DNA of 64,000 bases from Aedoeadaptatus coxii (GTDB lineage Bacteria > Bacillota > Clostridia > Tissierellales > Peptoniphilaceae): contig NZ_KQ960155.1 of assembly GCF_001553115.1 (NCBI RefSeq), positions 62,001 through 126,000 of the forward strand, given 5' to 3'. Both the position numbers and the translations under genes were made by a program. Below, piece by piece: positions 51,301 to 58,986 of the stretch. Each line of letters opens with the position of its first letter. Position 1 is the first letter of the stretch. A model generated the notes under the pieces. It worked only from the letters and a program-made list of their open reading frames with translations, did not search any database and was not told where the DNA came from.

Positions 51301-51827
51301 TGATCCTGCAATTCCAAAAAGAAATTGTCAGGCCCAAAAATATCCCGGTAGCGCAAGGCGATGGCCTTCGCCCCTTCTTCATCGCCCTTTAAAAGGGCTT
51401 GTTGCACTTCGCCGCCGAGACAGGCGGAAGTGGCGATAATGCCCTTGTGATGTTTGCGAAGATCGTCCATGTCCACCCGCGGCTTGTAGTAAAAACCGTC
51501 GACGAATCCCGCCGAGACGATGGCCATTAAATTTTCAAAGCCTTCTCGATTTTCGGCGAGAAGAATTAAATGGTAGCGGGGATTTGAAGGATCTTTCAAA
51601 AGCTTATCTTTTTCCGTTACGTAAACTTCGCAGCCTAAGATCGGCTTGACGCCGGCCTCTTTCGCCGCCTTGTAAAAAGCCACGGCGCCGTACATATTGC
51701 CGTGATCGGTTAAGGCCACGGCATCCATGCCGAGGGATTTTACGAGCTCGGGCAATTCATCGATTTTGCTGAAGCCGTCTAAAAGGGAATATTCCGAGTG
51801 TAGATGTAAATGAACGAATGATGTCAT
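48393..51827 (-). CDS. dnaE: DNA polymerase III subunit alpha (DnaE)
   Basis: A 1144-residue replicative polymerase of the DnaE type. It begins with a PHP domain (FVHLHLHSEYSLLDG, residues 1-270), then the palm with the catalytic PDIDVDFCYERR and GPGRGSAAGS, followed by fingers, the helix-hairpin-helix region and a C-terminal OB domain near 980. Low-GC Gram-positives also carry PolC; this DnaE extends lagging-strand primers there. The start lies 16 bases after the T tract of the ptsH terminator. Confidence 0.97.
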   Translation of the reverse strand: MTSFVHLHLHSEYSLLDGFSKIDELPELVKSLGMDAVALTDHGNMYGAVAFYKAAKEAGVKPILGCEVYVTEKDKLLKDPSNPRYHLILLAENREGFENLMAIVSAGFVDGFYYKPRVDMDDLRKHHKGIIATSACLGGEVQQALLKGDEEGAKAIALRYRDIFGPDNFFLELQDHGMREQKDVNRRLLRLSKETGIQLIATNDCHYLRREDADVHDALLCIQTGSILSEEKRMRFPSDEFYVKSPEEMAEIFSFAPEALENTVKIAERCNVELEFHNLHLPHFELPAGYTNEGYLRELVEEGLIRRYGTVSEEIRDRVEFELNTIFSMGYTDYFLIVWDFIRFARSKNIQVGPGRGSAAGSVVSYALEIIDVDPLAFGLLFERFLNPERVSMPDIDVDFCYERREEVIEYVIEKYGEDHVAQIVTFGTLGARAAIRDVGRVMDLPYGRVDYVAKQVPNELNITLTRALDISPSLKKEYDSEEEIHRLLDLALHIEGVPRHTSTHAAGVVISQNPITDYVPLTRNGDIISTQFNMIELEELGLLKMDFLGLRTLTVIRDAKDFIKRDYGIDVDFDTMRYDDPDVLKMFQRAETLGVFQFESGGMRAFLKELKPTKFADLAAANALFRPGPMNQIPKFVESKHDPSKISYPHPALESILEETYGCIVYQEQVMEIVRKIGGYSLGRADLVRRAMSKKKMAVMEQERQNFIYGSLNDDGSVDVAGAMRNGVDEKSANVIYDLMIDFANYAFNKSHSVAYAVVAYRTAWLKYYYPAAFMAAQITSFMSDTAHVRMYIEECKRLGIEILPPSINKSFLKFNVEDGAIRFGLKGVKNVGVNFVEAIEKARREGGPFSSLNEFIQRVDKVAPGAMNKRSMESLIKAGAFDELGGNRPQYLAVYDKLIDGVQGENRRNIPGQVSLFQTAETQRDHLPKLKDYDQKQKLEYERDVMGIYVSGHPLESYVKSLKDQTDYDTQKVRETLESQDTIYSATLGGLLREKRTLVTKKNQMMAFGVLEDLYGTIELVLFPSVYASLESGVFEEGQLITVKGRVEGSDVEEGKILVESVKPLKDLDDKETLYLRLKNEGLQGDAEAILKRYPGSMPVVFYFEDTKKALGVPREFYVSYGDGLIRDLREIMNPETDAVRK

Positions 51828-51843
51828 GGCGTTCCTCTTTCAA

Positions 51844-51873
51844 TAAAAAAAGAGCTTTTATGGTGCAAGCTCT
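51844..51873 (-). terminator. ptsH terminator, next to dnaE
   Basis: Minus-strand AGAGCTT-GCACCATAA-AAGCTCT followed by seven T residues, leaving no room for a promoter before dnaE. Confidence 0.8.
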
Positions 51874-51875
51874 TT

Positions 51876-52136
51876 TTATTCCAATTCGTTTTCGATAAAG
51901 TTGGCCAAATACTCTACCGCCTCGGCTTCGTCGGCGCCGTCGGCTTGCAGCGTAATCTCTTGGCCGGAATAAAGCCCAAGGCTCATAATACCGATAATGC
52001 TCTTGCCGTTGACCTCGTCGCCATCACTTACGATCGTAATGTCGGAGGTAAATTGATTGGCCGCCCGAACAAACATTGCTGCCGGCCTTGCGTGTAAACC
52101 CTCTTCGTTTTTAAGGGTAACTTTCAATTCTTTCAC
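51876..52136 (-). CDS. ptsH: HPr-family phosphocarrier protein
   Basis: An 86-residue HPr. The phospho-accepting His15 is in GLHARPAAM and the regulatory Ser46 is in NGKSIIGIMSLG, so it can act in both PTS transport and HPrK-dependent regulation. Its stop precedes a terminator; its start lies one base after whiA. A whiA-associated HPr is often called Crh in bacilli, but Crh lacks His15, which is present here. Confidence 0.93.
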   Translation of the reverse strand: MKELKVTLKNEEGLHARPAAMFVRAANQFTSDITIVSDGDEVNGKSIIGIMSLGLYSGQEITLQADGADEAEAVEYLANFIENELE

Positions 52137-52137
52137 T

Positions 52138-53082
52138 TTAAACTCCTCTCAACTTCTCAGCCAACGCGTGCAACTTTTTAAATCGATGGTTGACGCCGCT
52201 TTTCGACATTTCAGGATCCATGGCTTCCCCGATTTCCGCCAGCGTCGCCTCGGGATCCCTTAACCGAGCTTCGGCGATACGCCGTAAATCATCGGGGAGA
52301 CGCTCGATTTTCATGTGTTTTTCGATAATCGCCAAATCCTGCATTTGACGGGCAGAAGCATTTACCGTCTTCGACAAATTTGCCGTTTCGCAATTGACGA
52401 GGCGATTCACATTGTTGCGAACGTCTTTGACAACTCGCGCCGATTCAAAATGGAGTACCGATTGGCCGGCTCCCATAAAAGCTAATAAATCGGAAATCTT
52501 TTCCGCTTCTTTTAAGTAAATAATGTAATCGTCTTTTCGATAGACGCCCTTGGCGTGAAAATGACTGCGTTCAAGCCACTTCATAAGATCCCTTCCGTGG
52601 GTCTCGTCGTGGGTGATAAATTCCAGATGGTATCTCTTATTGGGCGATGTAACAGATCCTGCGCCTAAAAACGACGCTCGAACATAAGCGCGAATGGCTT
52701 CGTTCGTTCGAAGGAGGGAAGGATTGACGGAATACTGCATTTGAAAGACATTCTCAGGTCTTAGGAAATCGCTATCCATTAAAAGAGATTTAACCGATCC
52801 TTCATCGGCCAAGCTGATTTTATATTGCTTGTTCTTTTTAAGTAACATGTTTTGCGTGGCGCTTACTTCCACCTCCCGGCCATACACTCGTTTGTAGGCC
52901 GAAAGAATGCGGCGCGCCACCGAGGCATTTTCCGTTTGGAAAGAAAGCCCGATCTTTAAGCTTTCCGTAAGTTTTACCACGCCACAGGTACGGATATAGG
53001 CGGCGAGCTCGGCGTGCAAAATATCCATGTCTTCCATGGGTACGCGCGCTAATTCATTTTTTACATCCTTGGAAAAACTCAC
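52138..53082 (-). CDS. whiA: WhiA DNA-binding protein
   Basis: A 314-residue protein with an N-terminal LAGLIDADG-like pair of domains and a C-terminal helix-turn-helix. Characteristic are LRPENVFQMQYSVNP, YVRASFLGAGSVTSPNKRYHLEF and the end DPEATLAEIGEAMDP. WhiA affects cell division and chromosome organisation in Firmicutes and sporulation in actinomycetes. Starts at a GTG (53082) after GGAGAATTGAGG. Fourth gene after murB-rapZ-yvcK. Confidence 0.95.
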   Translation of the reverse strand: MSFSKDVKNELARVPMEDMDILHAELAAYIRTCGVVKLTESLKIGLSFQTENASVARRILSAYKRVYGREVEVSATQNMLLKKNKQYKISLADEGSVKSLLMDSDFLRPENVFQMQYSVNPSLLRTNEAIRAYVRASFLGAGSVTSPNKRYHLEFITHDETHGRDLMKWLERSHFHAKGVYRKDDYIIYLKEAEKISDLLAFMGAGQSVLHFESARVVKDVRNNVNRLVNCETANLSKTVNASARQMQDLAIIEKHMKIERLPDDLRRIAEARLRDPEATLAEIGEAMDPEMSKSGVNHRFKKLHALAEKLRGV

Positions 53083-53109
53083 GATTGCCTCAATTCTCCT
53101 CTTTCATCA

Positions 53110-54126
53110 TTATAATGCAGTTTCCCGTCCCGTGCAATGGATTTCATGATAACGATCACATAGACTTAATAAACGCTGCGCCACCATGAGCCCGTCGTGG
53201 CGAATAAAGCCGTCTTTGTAAAAAGCGAAGGAGCCGCTTTCCACTTCCGTTCCCCCGGAAGAAAGCGCCATCTTTTCGTCCTCGCTTATGAAAATCGGCG
53301 CCACACCTTTTTCGCTGTAACGGGAAAGAATATCGCTTTGCACTTCCCCGTCGTTCACCAGCGCATAGTCGATGGTACGTTTTAAACCGTGATCTTTTAA
53401 CGCCTGTATGTGATCGCTTAAACTCATGCCTTCCGTTTCGCCCCGCTGTTCCATGACATTGGCCACGTAAACGAGAGGGGCCTCGGAGCAGGCGATGGCA
53501 TCGGCAATGCCCGGCACGATCATATTAGGAATAAGGGATGTATATAAGCTTCCGGGCCCTAACACGATCATATTCGCCTCTTCAATAGCGTGAAGACATT
53601 CCGGGTTGACCTTGGGATCTTTGGCGTCGAAGCGCACGGAGTGAATGGCCAGTTCATGCTCCCACGCATATTTCGGAATACGGGATTCCCCGATCAGTTC
53701 GCTCCCGTCTGAAAAAGTGGCGATTAGGCGAATGGATTCCGTCGTAACGGGAAGCACTTTTCCCGTAATCCGCAATACTTGCGCCGCTTCCCCGACCCCT
53801 TCGGCAAAGCCGCCGTATAAATCGGAAAGGGCGGCGAGAATTAAATTCCCCATGTTTTGCCCTTCCAGTTTTCCATCGGTAAAGCGATATTGCAAAAGTT
53901 GCTCCAAGGACGGCTCCGCGTTGGCGAGGGCCACCAAACAATTTCGAATGTCTCCCGGCGGCAGCATGCCGTAATCTCTTCTAAGCATACCGCTGCTGCC
54001 CCCGTCATCTGCCATGGTGACGATGGCGGTAATGTTTTTTGAAAACCGCTTTAAGCCCCTCAGCAAGGTGGAAATGCCCGTGCCGCCGCCTAAAACGACA
54101 AATTTCGGATCGTAACGATCGATCAT
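53110..54126 (-). CDS. yvcK: YvcK family gluconeogenesis/cell-envelope factor
   Basis: A 338-residue CofD-like protein with VLGGGTGISTLLRGLK at the start, MADDGGSSGMLRRDYGMLPPGDIRNCLVAL and LGPGSLYTSLIPN. YvcK binds UDP-sugars and is required for growth on gluconeogenic carbon sources and for normal morphology in Bacillus. The ribosome site GGGAGAGTGGTGAC lies within the rapZ 3' end and the start follows the rapZ stop by one base. Confidence 0.95.
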   Translation of the reverse strand: MIDRYDPKFVVLGGGTGISTLLRGLKRFSKNITAIVTMADDGGSSGMLRRDYGMLPPGDIRNCLVALANAEPSLEQLLQYRFTDGKLEGQNMGNLILAALSDLYGGFAEGVGEAAQVLRITGKVLPVTTESIRLIATFSDGSELIGESRIPKYAWEHELAIHSVRFDAKDPKVNPECLHAIEEANMIVLGPGSLYTSLIPNMIVPGIADAIACSEAPLVYVANVMEQRGETEGMSLSDHIQALKDHGLKRTIDYALVNDGEVQSDILSRYSEKGVAPIFISEDEKMALSSGGTEVESGSFAFYKDGFIRHDGLMVAQRLLSLCDRYHEIHCTGRETAL

Positions 54127-54127
54127 G

Positions 54128-54967
54128 TCACCACTCTCCCAAATCTCGATGGCCCACCACGACGGAAAGACCTTCTTTTTTAAGAGCCCGACCCAATGCT
54201 TCGGCCACGGCCACGGAGCGATGAAAACCGCCCGTACAGCCGATGCCTATGGTAAGGGTATCCTTTCCCTCGCTCACATATCCCGAACCGAAGGACTGAA
54301 TGTATTTCACCACGCCTCGTATAAATTCTTTGCATTTTTCCTGGCTCAATACAAAGCTCGAGGTGTCGTCACTCAACCCGTTTTGGTGTTTAAGCTCGGG
54401 GATGTAATAGGGGTTGGGCAAAAAGCGCATATCGAACACCAGATCCGCCTCTTCCAAAATTCCGTTTTTAAAACCGAAGGACACGACGGAAAGGCTCAGC
54501 TTACCCTGCTCTTCCTGCAAAATCGCCTTGAGGCGAATTTTTAAATTATAATTGGTCATCTTCGACGTGTCAATAATATAATCGGCGCGTTCCCGCAAAG
54601 GTTTCATCTTCGCGATTTCTTCGTCGATTCCCTTGGCAATGGAAGAGTTTAAGGGATGGGGGCGGCGAAGCTCTTTAAATCGTTTAATGAGCTCGTGGCG
54701 ATCGGCTTCCAAATAAATGACCGTAACATCGTCTACCGTCTTGTTAAGAGTATCTATGGCCACGTCCAGCTCTTTAAAAAACAGGCCGCTTCGAATATCT
54801 AAAACCAATGCCACAAGGGGCATTTGCGCTTCTTCGGCAATGCTTATAAATTTCGGGAAAAGGGCGGGCGGCAAATTATCTACGCAAAAATAACCTAAAT
54901 CTTCCGCCGCCTTTAACGCCTGGCTCTTTCCCGCGCCGGAAAGGCCGGTGAGCACGAGTAATTTCAC
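54128..54967 (-). CDS. rapZ: RapZ/YvcJ nucleotide-binding protein
   Basis: A 279-residue P-loop protein with Walker A GLSGAGKSQA and the family stretches FCVDNLPPALFPKF, YLEADRHELIKRFKE(T)RRPHPL, DTSK and IGCTGGFHRSVAVAEAL near the C-terminus. In enterobacteria RapZ guides small-RNA decay controlling glucosamine-6-phosphate synthase; in Firmicutes YvcJ affects competence and phosphorylation state. It sits 11 bases after murB. Confidence 0.95.
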   Translation of the reverse strand: MKLLVLTGLSGAGKSQALKAAEDLGYFCVDNLPPALFPKFISIAEEAQMPLVALVLDIRSGLFFKELDVAIDTLNKTVDDVTVIYLEADRHELIKRFKELRRPHPLNSSIAKGIDEEIAKMKPLRERADYIIDTSKMTNYNLKIRLKAILQEEQGKLSLSVVSFGFKNGILEEADLVFDMRFLPNPYYIPELKHQNGLSDDTSSFVLSQEKCKEFIRGVVKYIQSFGSGYVSEGKDTLTIGIGCTGGFHRSVAVAEALGRALKKEGLSVVVGHRDLGEW

Positions 54968-54978
54968 TAAACACCCCC

Positions 54979-55863
54979 TTATTGTTCGCCGAGAACCTTA
55001 ACCTCTGTTTCCAACTCCACGCCGTGTTTTTGATACACCGCTTCTTGCACCGTGCGAATTAACTCCACCACTTCCTGGCAGGTGGCGTTGCCGCGATTGA
55101 TGACGAAGCCGCAGTGTTTTTCGGAAACCTGGGCGTCGCCGTGACGCAAACCTCTTAGCCCCGCCTGATCGATTAATTGGCCGGCGTAATATCCCACAGG
55201 CCGCTTAAAGGTACTACCCGCCGAGGGATATTCCAAAGGTTGCTTCGTCGTCCGTCGATTCCAAAGATCGTCCATTTCCTCCTGAATGCGCTCGCTGTCG
55301 CCGGATTTTAACAAAAACGTCGTCGATAAGACGATGAGATGATCCGTATAGACGCGGCTGTTGCGGTATTCAAAATGAAGTTCCTCATTGGAAAGTTCTT
55401 CGACTTTGCCGTTGGCGTGCAGCACGCGCACCGATTCCACCACATCTTTCATCTCGCCGCCGTAAGCTCCGGCGTTCATGGTCATGGCGCCGCCGACGCC
55501 GCCGGGAATACCGTGAGCAAACTCGAGGCCCGTTAAACTTTCTCTTTGCGCCGCTTCGGCTACGGAACGCATGGATGCGCCCCCTTCGGCGATGACGCGA
55601 TCCCCTTCGACCGTTACCTTTTCAAAAAATTCGCCGATACGAATAACGGCGCCACGAATCCCCTTATCGGACACCACCATATTCGTGCCCTTGCCCATGA
55701 TCATCCAAGGAATTTTTTCCTCCTCTAAACGCAAGAGCGCACGAATTAATTCCTCTTCCGTTTTCGGTTCGATAAAATAATCCACGGGCCCGCCGATTTT
55801 AAAACTGGTCACTTCTTTCATGGGGAAGTGTTCTGTTACTCGTCCTATATGTTTAAGATCCAT
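54979..55863 (-). CDS. murB: MurB, UDP-N-acetylenolpyruvoylglucosamine reductase
   Basis: A 294-residue FAD enzyme of the type II MurB class, forming UDP-MurNAc in peptidoglycan synthesis. It has TSFKIGGPVDYFI, GKGTNMVVSDKG, the FAD segment HGIPGGVGGAMTMNAGAYGGEM, the proton-donating serine in PSAGSTFKRP and the late glutamate region LETEVKVLG. Start ATG at 55863 follows AGGAAAGGATCA; upstream codons lack a site. First gene of the murB-rapZ-yvcK-whiA-ptsH set. Confidence 0.96.
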   Translation of the reverse strand: MDLKHIGRVTEHFPMKEVTSFKIGGPVDYFIEPKTEEELIRALLRLEEEKIPWMIMGKGTNMVVSDKGIRGAVIRIGEFFEKVTVEGDRVIAEGGASMRSVAEAAQRESLTGLEFAHGIPGGVGGAMTMNAGAYGGEMKDVVESVRVLHANGKVEELSNEELHFEYRNSRVYTDHLIVLSTTFLLKSGDSERIQEEMDDLWNRRTTKQPLEYPSAGSTFKRPVGYYAGQLIDQAGLRGLRHGDAQVSEKHCGFVINRGNATCQEVVELIRTVQEAVYQKHGVELETEVKVLGEQ

Positions 55864-55895
55864 TGATCCTTTCCTCCTCGTCATCTAACTAACTC

Positions 55896-55904
55896 CATTG
55901 TACC
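55896..55904 (-). promoter_or_regulatory. murB operon -10 element
   Basis: Minus-strand TACAAT (55904-55899) with an upstream TGG extended -10, 35 bases before the murB start. Confidence 0.5.
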
Positions 55905-55934
55905 AAATTCTATCTAAAAAAGTTCTAAAAAGAC

Positions 55935-55964
55935 TTGACACCTTCCCTAAGGGATTGGTATCAT
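55935..55964 (+). promoter_or_regulatory. met operon promoter
   Basis: TTGACA (55935-55940) and TATCAT (55959-55964), 18-nt spacer. Confidence 0.75.
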
Positions 55965-55970
55965 TGATCC

Positions 55971-56222
55971 AACGAGTTTGACGAGGAGAGTACCTCGAAT
56001 TTTCGGACTACAGAGAAGCTTCGTTGGTGAGAGAAGCTGTTTTGAGAATCGGGAGAACATGGCCTCTGACTTTTGCGATCGATAATAGATCGTTACAGGT
56101 GCGCCTGTTATAGCGCCAGGGTATGATAGTACCCGTAAGGTGTAAATCGTGAGGTTTACATAAATAAAGGTGGTAACACGGTTTATATCGTCCTTTTCCC
56201 TATAGGGAAAAGGACTTTTTTT
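55971..56222 (+). promoter_or_regulatory. T-box leader, methionine-specific
   Basis: Stem I (from GACGAGGAGAGT, with AGAGAAGC) leads to a specifier loop GAACATGGCC in which ATG (56059-56061) is the Met codon. The T-box motif reads AAGGTGGTAACACGG (56167-56181), followed by terminator GTCCTTTTCCC-TATA-GGGAAAAGGAC and T run. Uncharged initiator/elongator tRNA-Met should open expression of metNIQ. Confidence 0.92.
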
Positions 56223-56242
56223 ATAGAAAGAAGGAGGATCAC

Positions 56243-57283
56243 TTGATCGATTTACAAAATATTTCCGTCGTCTTTCAGCGCGACGGCAACGACTTTACGG
56301 CGGTGGACGATGTGTCCCTTACCGTAGAGCAAGGCGATGTGTTCGGCATCGTCGGCTACTCGGGAGCGGGAAAATCCACACTCGTTCGCACCATTAATCT
56401 TTTGCAGCCGCCCACAAAGGGAAGCGTCATCGTAGCGGGAGAAAATCTGACGACGCTCCCCGTCAAAGAGCTGAGAAAACGCCGCAAAAAAATCGGCATG
56501 ATTTTCCAACACTTTAATCTTATGAATGCCCGCACCATTTTAGGCAATGTACTCTATCCTTTAAAAGACAGCAGCCTTTCTCAGGAAGAGCAAAGAGAAA
56601 AAGCCTTGCGACTTTTAAAACTCGTAGGCATTGAAGAAAAAGCGGACAGCTATCCCTCGGAGCTTTCCGGCGGACAAAAACAAAGGGTGGCTATCGCCCG
56701 CGCCCTCGCCAACGATCCCAAGATTTTACTTTGCGACGAAGCGACCTCGGCGCTGGATCCGAGAACGACCACTTCCATTCTTCATCTTTTAAAGCGACTG
56801 AATAAAGAAATGGGCCTTACCATCGTCCTCATCACCCACGAAATGCAGGCGGTAAAAGAAATCTGCAACAAAGTGGCGGTAATGGAATCGGGCCGCGTGG
56901 TGGAATCGGGATCCCTCATCGATATTTTCGCCAATCCCAAGGAAACCATCACCCATCAATTCGTCAACACTGCAAGCCACTGGGATGAAACCATCGACAA
57001 GATGAACGAACACGGCTACTTCGACAATGTGGATCCTTCCAATCAATTGATTCACTTACAATACGTGGGCACTTCGGCGACGGATCCCATTTTAAACAAT
57101 ATCTACACCATGTTCGGCGTGAAGACCAATATTTTATCCGGGAGCATCGAATTTTTAGAAGACACGCCCTTCGGCAACCTGGTGGTTCTCTTCCAGGGGC
57201 CGCCGGAAAATATTGAAAAGTCGAAAGAGTATTTAAAAGAAAATAACGTCGAACTCGAAGTGGTGAAGAAGGAGGTGATCTAA
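56243..57283 (+). CDS. metN: MetN, methionine ABC transporter ATPase
   Basis: A 346-residue ABC ATPase: Walker A GYSGAGKST, signature [11 protein letters not shown], Walker B LLCDEATSALD, switch LITHE, then the C-terminal NIL domain (about 265-345) that senses intracellular methionine. It starts at a TTG (56243) after AAGGAGGATCAC. Its stop overlaps the metI start (TAATG). The Met T-box upstream supports methionine as substrate. Confidence 0.95.
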   Translation: MIDLQNISVVFQRDGNDFTAVDDVSLTVEQGDVFGIVGYSGAGKSTLVRTINLLQPPTKGSVIVAGENLTTLPVKELRKRRKKIGMIFQHFNLMNARTILGNVLYPLKDSSLSQEEQREKALRLLKLVGIEEKADSYPSELSGGQKQRVAIARALANDPKILLCDEATSALDPRTTTSILHLLKRLNKEMGLTIVLITHEMQAVKEICNKVAVMESGRVVESGSLIDIFANPKETITHQFVNTASHWDETIDKMNEHGYFDNVDPSNQLIHLQYVGTSATDPILNNIYTMFGVKTNILSGSIEFLEDTPFGNLVVLFQGPPENIEKSKEYLKENNVELEVVKKEVI

Positions 57284-57948
57284 TGGGATTTTTTGAAAAT
57301 GTCATCGCATCCAAACAAGATTTCGTCGTGGAAACAGGCGCCACCCTTTACATGGTCGTCGTCACATCCATCATCGCAGGCATTATCGGCATGATCGTAG
57401 GCTTGCTCTTAACCCTTACGAAAGAGGGCGGCCTTTGGGAGAATCAAAAAGTCTATTGGTTCCTCGATAAGGTCGTCAACATCTTCCGCTCCATTCCCTT
57501 TATTATTTTGCTGGCGTTGATTTCGCCTTTTACGCGCCATTTAATCGGCACCACCATCGGCAACACTGCCGCCATCGTTCCCCTTGTGGTGGGAAGCGCC
57601 CCCTTCTATGCGCGCCAAATTGAAAACGCGCTGGCGGAAGTGGATCCGGGCATTATTGAAGCGGCAGAATCCATGGGAGATTCTCCCATGCACATCGTCT
57701 ACGGCGTGTATTTAAAAGAAGGTCTCCCTTCCATTTTACGAGCCAGCGCCCTTACAATTATAAGCCTGATCGGCCTTACGGCCATGGCGGGTGCCGTCGG
57801 CGCAGGAGGTCTCGGCAACCTCGCCATTACCCGCGGCTACAACCGCTTCCAAAACGACATCATCGTCGTATCCACTGTTTTAATTCTTATTTTGGTATTT
57901 ATTACCCAAGCCGTTTTCGATCTTTGGGTAAAGAAGGTACAACACTAA
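57283..57948 (+). CDS. metI: MetI, methionine ABC transporter permease
   Basis: A 221-residue permease with five hydrophobic helices and the EAA coupling loop EAAESMGDSPMHIVYGVYLKE. It begins with the usual short periplasmic start and SIIAGIIGMIVGLLL. Overlaps metN by one base and pairs with it as a MetN2I2 importer. Confidence 0.95.
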   Translation: MGFFENVIASKQDFVVETGATLYMVVVTSIIAGIIGMIVGLLLTLTKEGGLWENQKVYWFLDKVVNIFRSIPFIILLALISPFTRHLIGTTIGNTAAIVPLVVGSAPFYARQIENALAEVDPGIIEAAESMGDSPMHIVYGVYLKEGLPSILRASALTIISLIGLTAMAGAVGAGGLGNLAITRGYNRFQNDIIVVSTVLILILVFITQAVFDLWVKKVQH

Positions 57949-57972
57949 CTTGCAATCGAAAGGAGTTTCATT

Positions 57973-58905
57973 ATGAAATCTATTTGGAAAAAAGTAACTG
58001 CCCTCACCCTATTAACTACCCTGCTCTTAACGGGCTGCGGCGCGCCGGCCAATAACGCAAAGGCCGACAACAAAAATACCAATGCCGCTGAAGAAACACA
58101 AAAGACGAAAGACGGCGACAAAGTCGTTAAAATCGGCGTCGTCGGCGACGACCAACGGTTATGGGAAAAAGCCGCCGAGCTCGCCAAAAAAGACGGCATC
58201 ACCTTGGAAATTAAAGTCTTCACCGACTACAATCTTCCCAACGATGCCCTGGCAGACGGCAGCATCGATTTAAACGCCTTCCAACACAAGGCATTCTTAG
58301 ATGAATACAACAAGAGCAAAGGCACGAACCTTACCCCCATCGGCATGACCTATCTCTCCCCCATCGGCGTCTACTCCAACAAGATCAAGGATCTGAAAGA
58401 ACTTAAAGACGGCGATACCGTCGCCATTCCCGACGACGCCACCAACGGCGGCCGCGCCCTTATCGTCCTCCAACAAGCGGGCGTCATTAAATTAAAAGAC
58501 GACGCCGGTTTAACGCCTACAGTCAAAGACATTGCCGAAAATCCGAAGAAAATTAAAATCGAAGAATTGGATGCCGCATCCGTCGCCCGTTCCCTTCCCG
58601 ATGTGGATGCAGCGGTTATTAACGGTGGCTTGGCAGTCGATGCCGGTCTCAATCCCAGAAAAGACACGATCTTCGTCGAAGAAATGGGCGAAAGCATTGC
58701 CCCCTATATTAACTACGTCGTCGCTCGTCCGGAAGATAAAGACAACGAACTTTATAAAAAAGTCGTAAGCTACTATCAAACCGACGAAGTAGACAAACTC
58801 TTGCAAGAACTTTACAAGGGCAGTCAATATGCCGCTTGGAAACTCGACTTAAGCAAGCTCGATCAATACAAAGACGGCAAGAGCGATTTAGAAGAATCGA
58901 AATAA
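57973..58905 (+). CDS. metQ: MetQ methionine-binding lipoprotein, copy 1
   Basis: A 310-residue NlpA/MetQ-family binding protein. Signal peptide with lipobox LLLTGC (Cys near residue 21), an Asn/Lys/Glu-rich linker, then the binding fold from VVKIGVVGDDQRLWEKAAEL, with DLNAFQHKAFLDEYN and APYINYVVARPEDKDN. It delivers methionine (or a relative) to MetI. Third gene of the operon; a hairpin with T run separates it from a second metQ. Confidence 0.94.
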   Translation: MKSIWKKVTALTLLTTLLLTGCGAPANNAKADNKNTNAAEETQKTKDGDKVVKIGVVGDDQRLWEKAAELAKKDGITLEIKVFTDYNLPNDALADGSIDLNAFQHKAFLDEYNKSKGTNLTPIGMTYLSPIGVYSNKIKDLKELKDGDTVAIPDDATNGGRALIVLQQAGVIKLKDDAGLTPTVKDIAENPKKIKIEELDAASVARSLPDVDAAVINGGLAVDAGLNPRKDTIFVEEMGESIAPYINYVVARPEDKDNELYKKVVSYYQTDEVDKLLQELYKGSQYAAWKLDLSKLDQYKDGKSDLEESK

Positions 58906-58929
58906 AATTTAACAGCACGCTATTATTCT

Positions 58930-58961
58930 CTGCCTGCTATCGCCGGCGGGCAGACTTTTTT
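58930..58961 (+). terminator. Intercistronic terminator between the two metQ genes
   Basis: CTGCC...GGCAG stem with an inner GC-rich part, followed by seven T residues, 25 bases before the second metQ. Confidence 0.7.
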
Positions 58962-58986
58962 TACTCAAAAACAGGATGGAATCATT

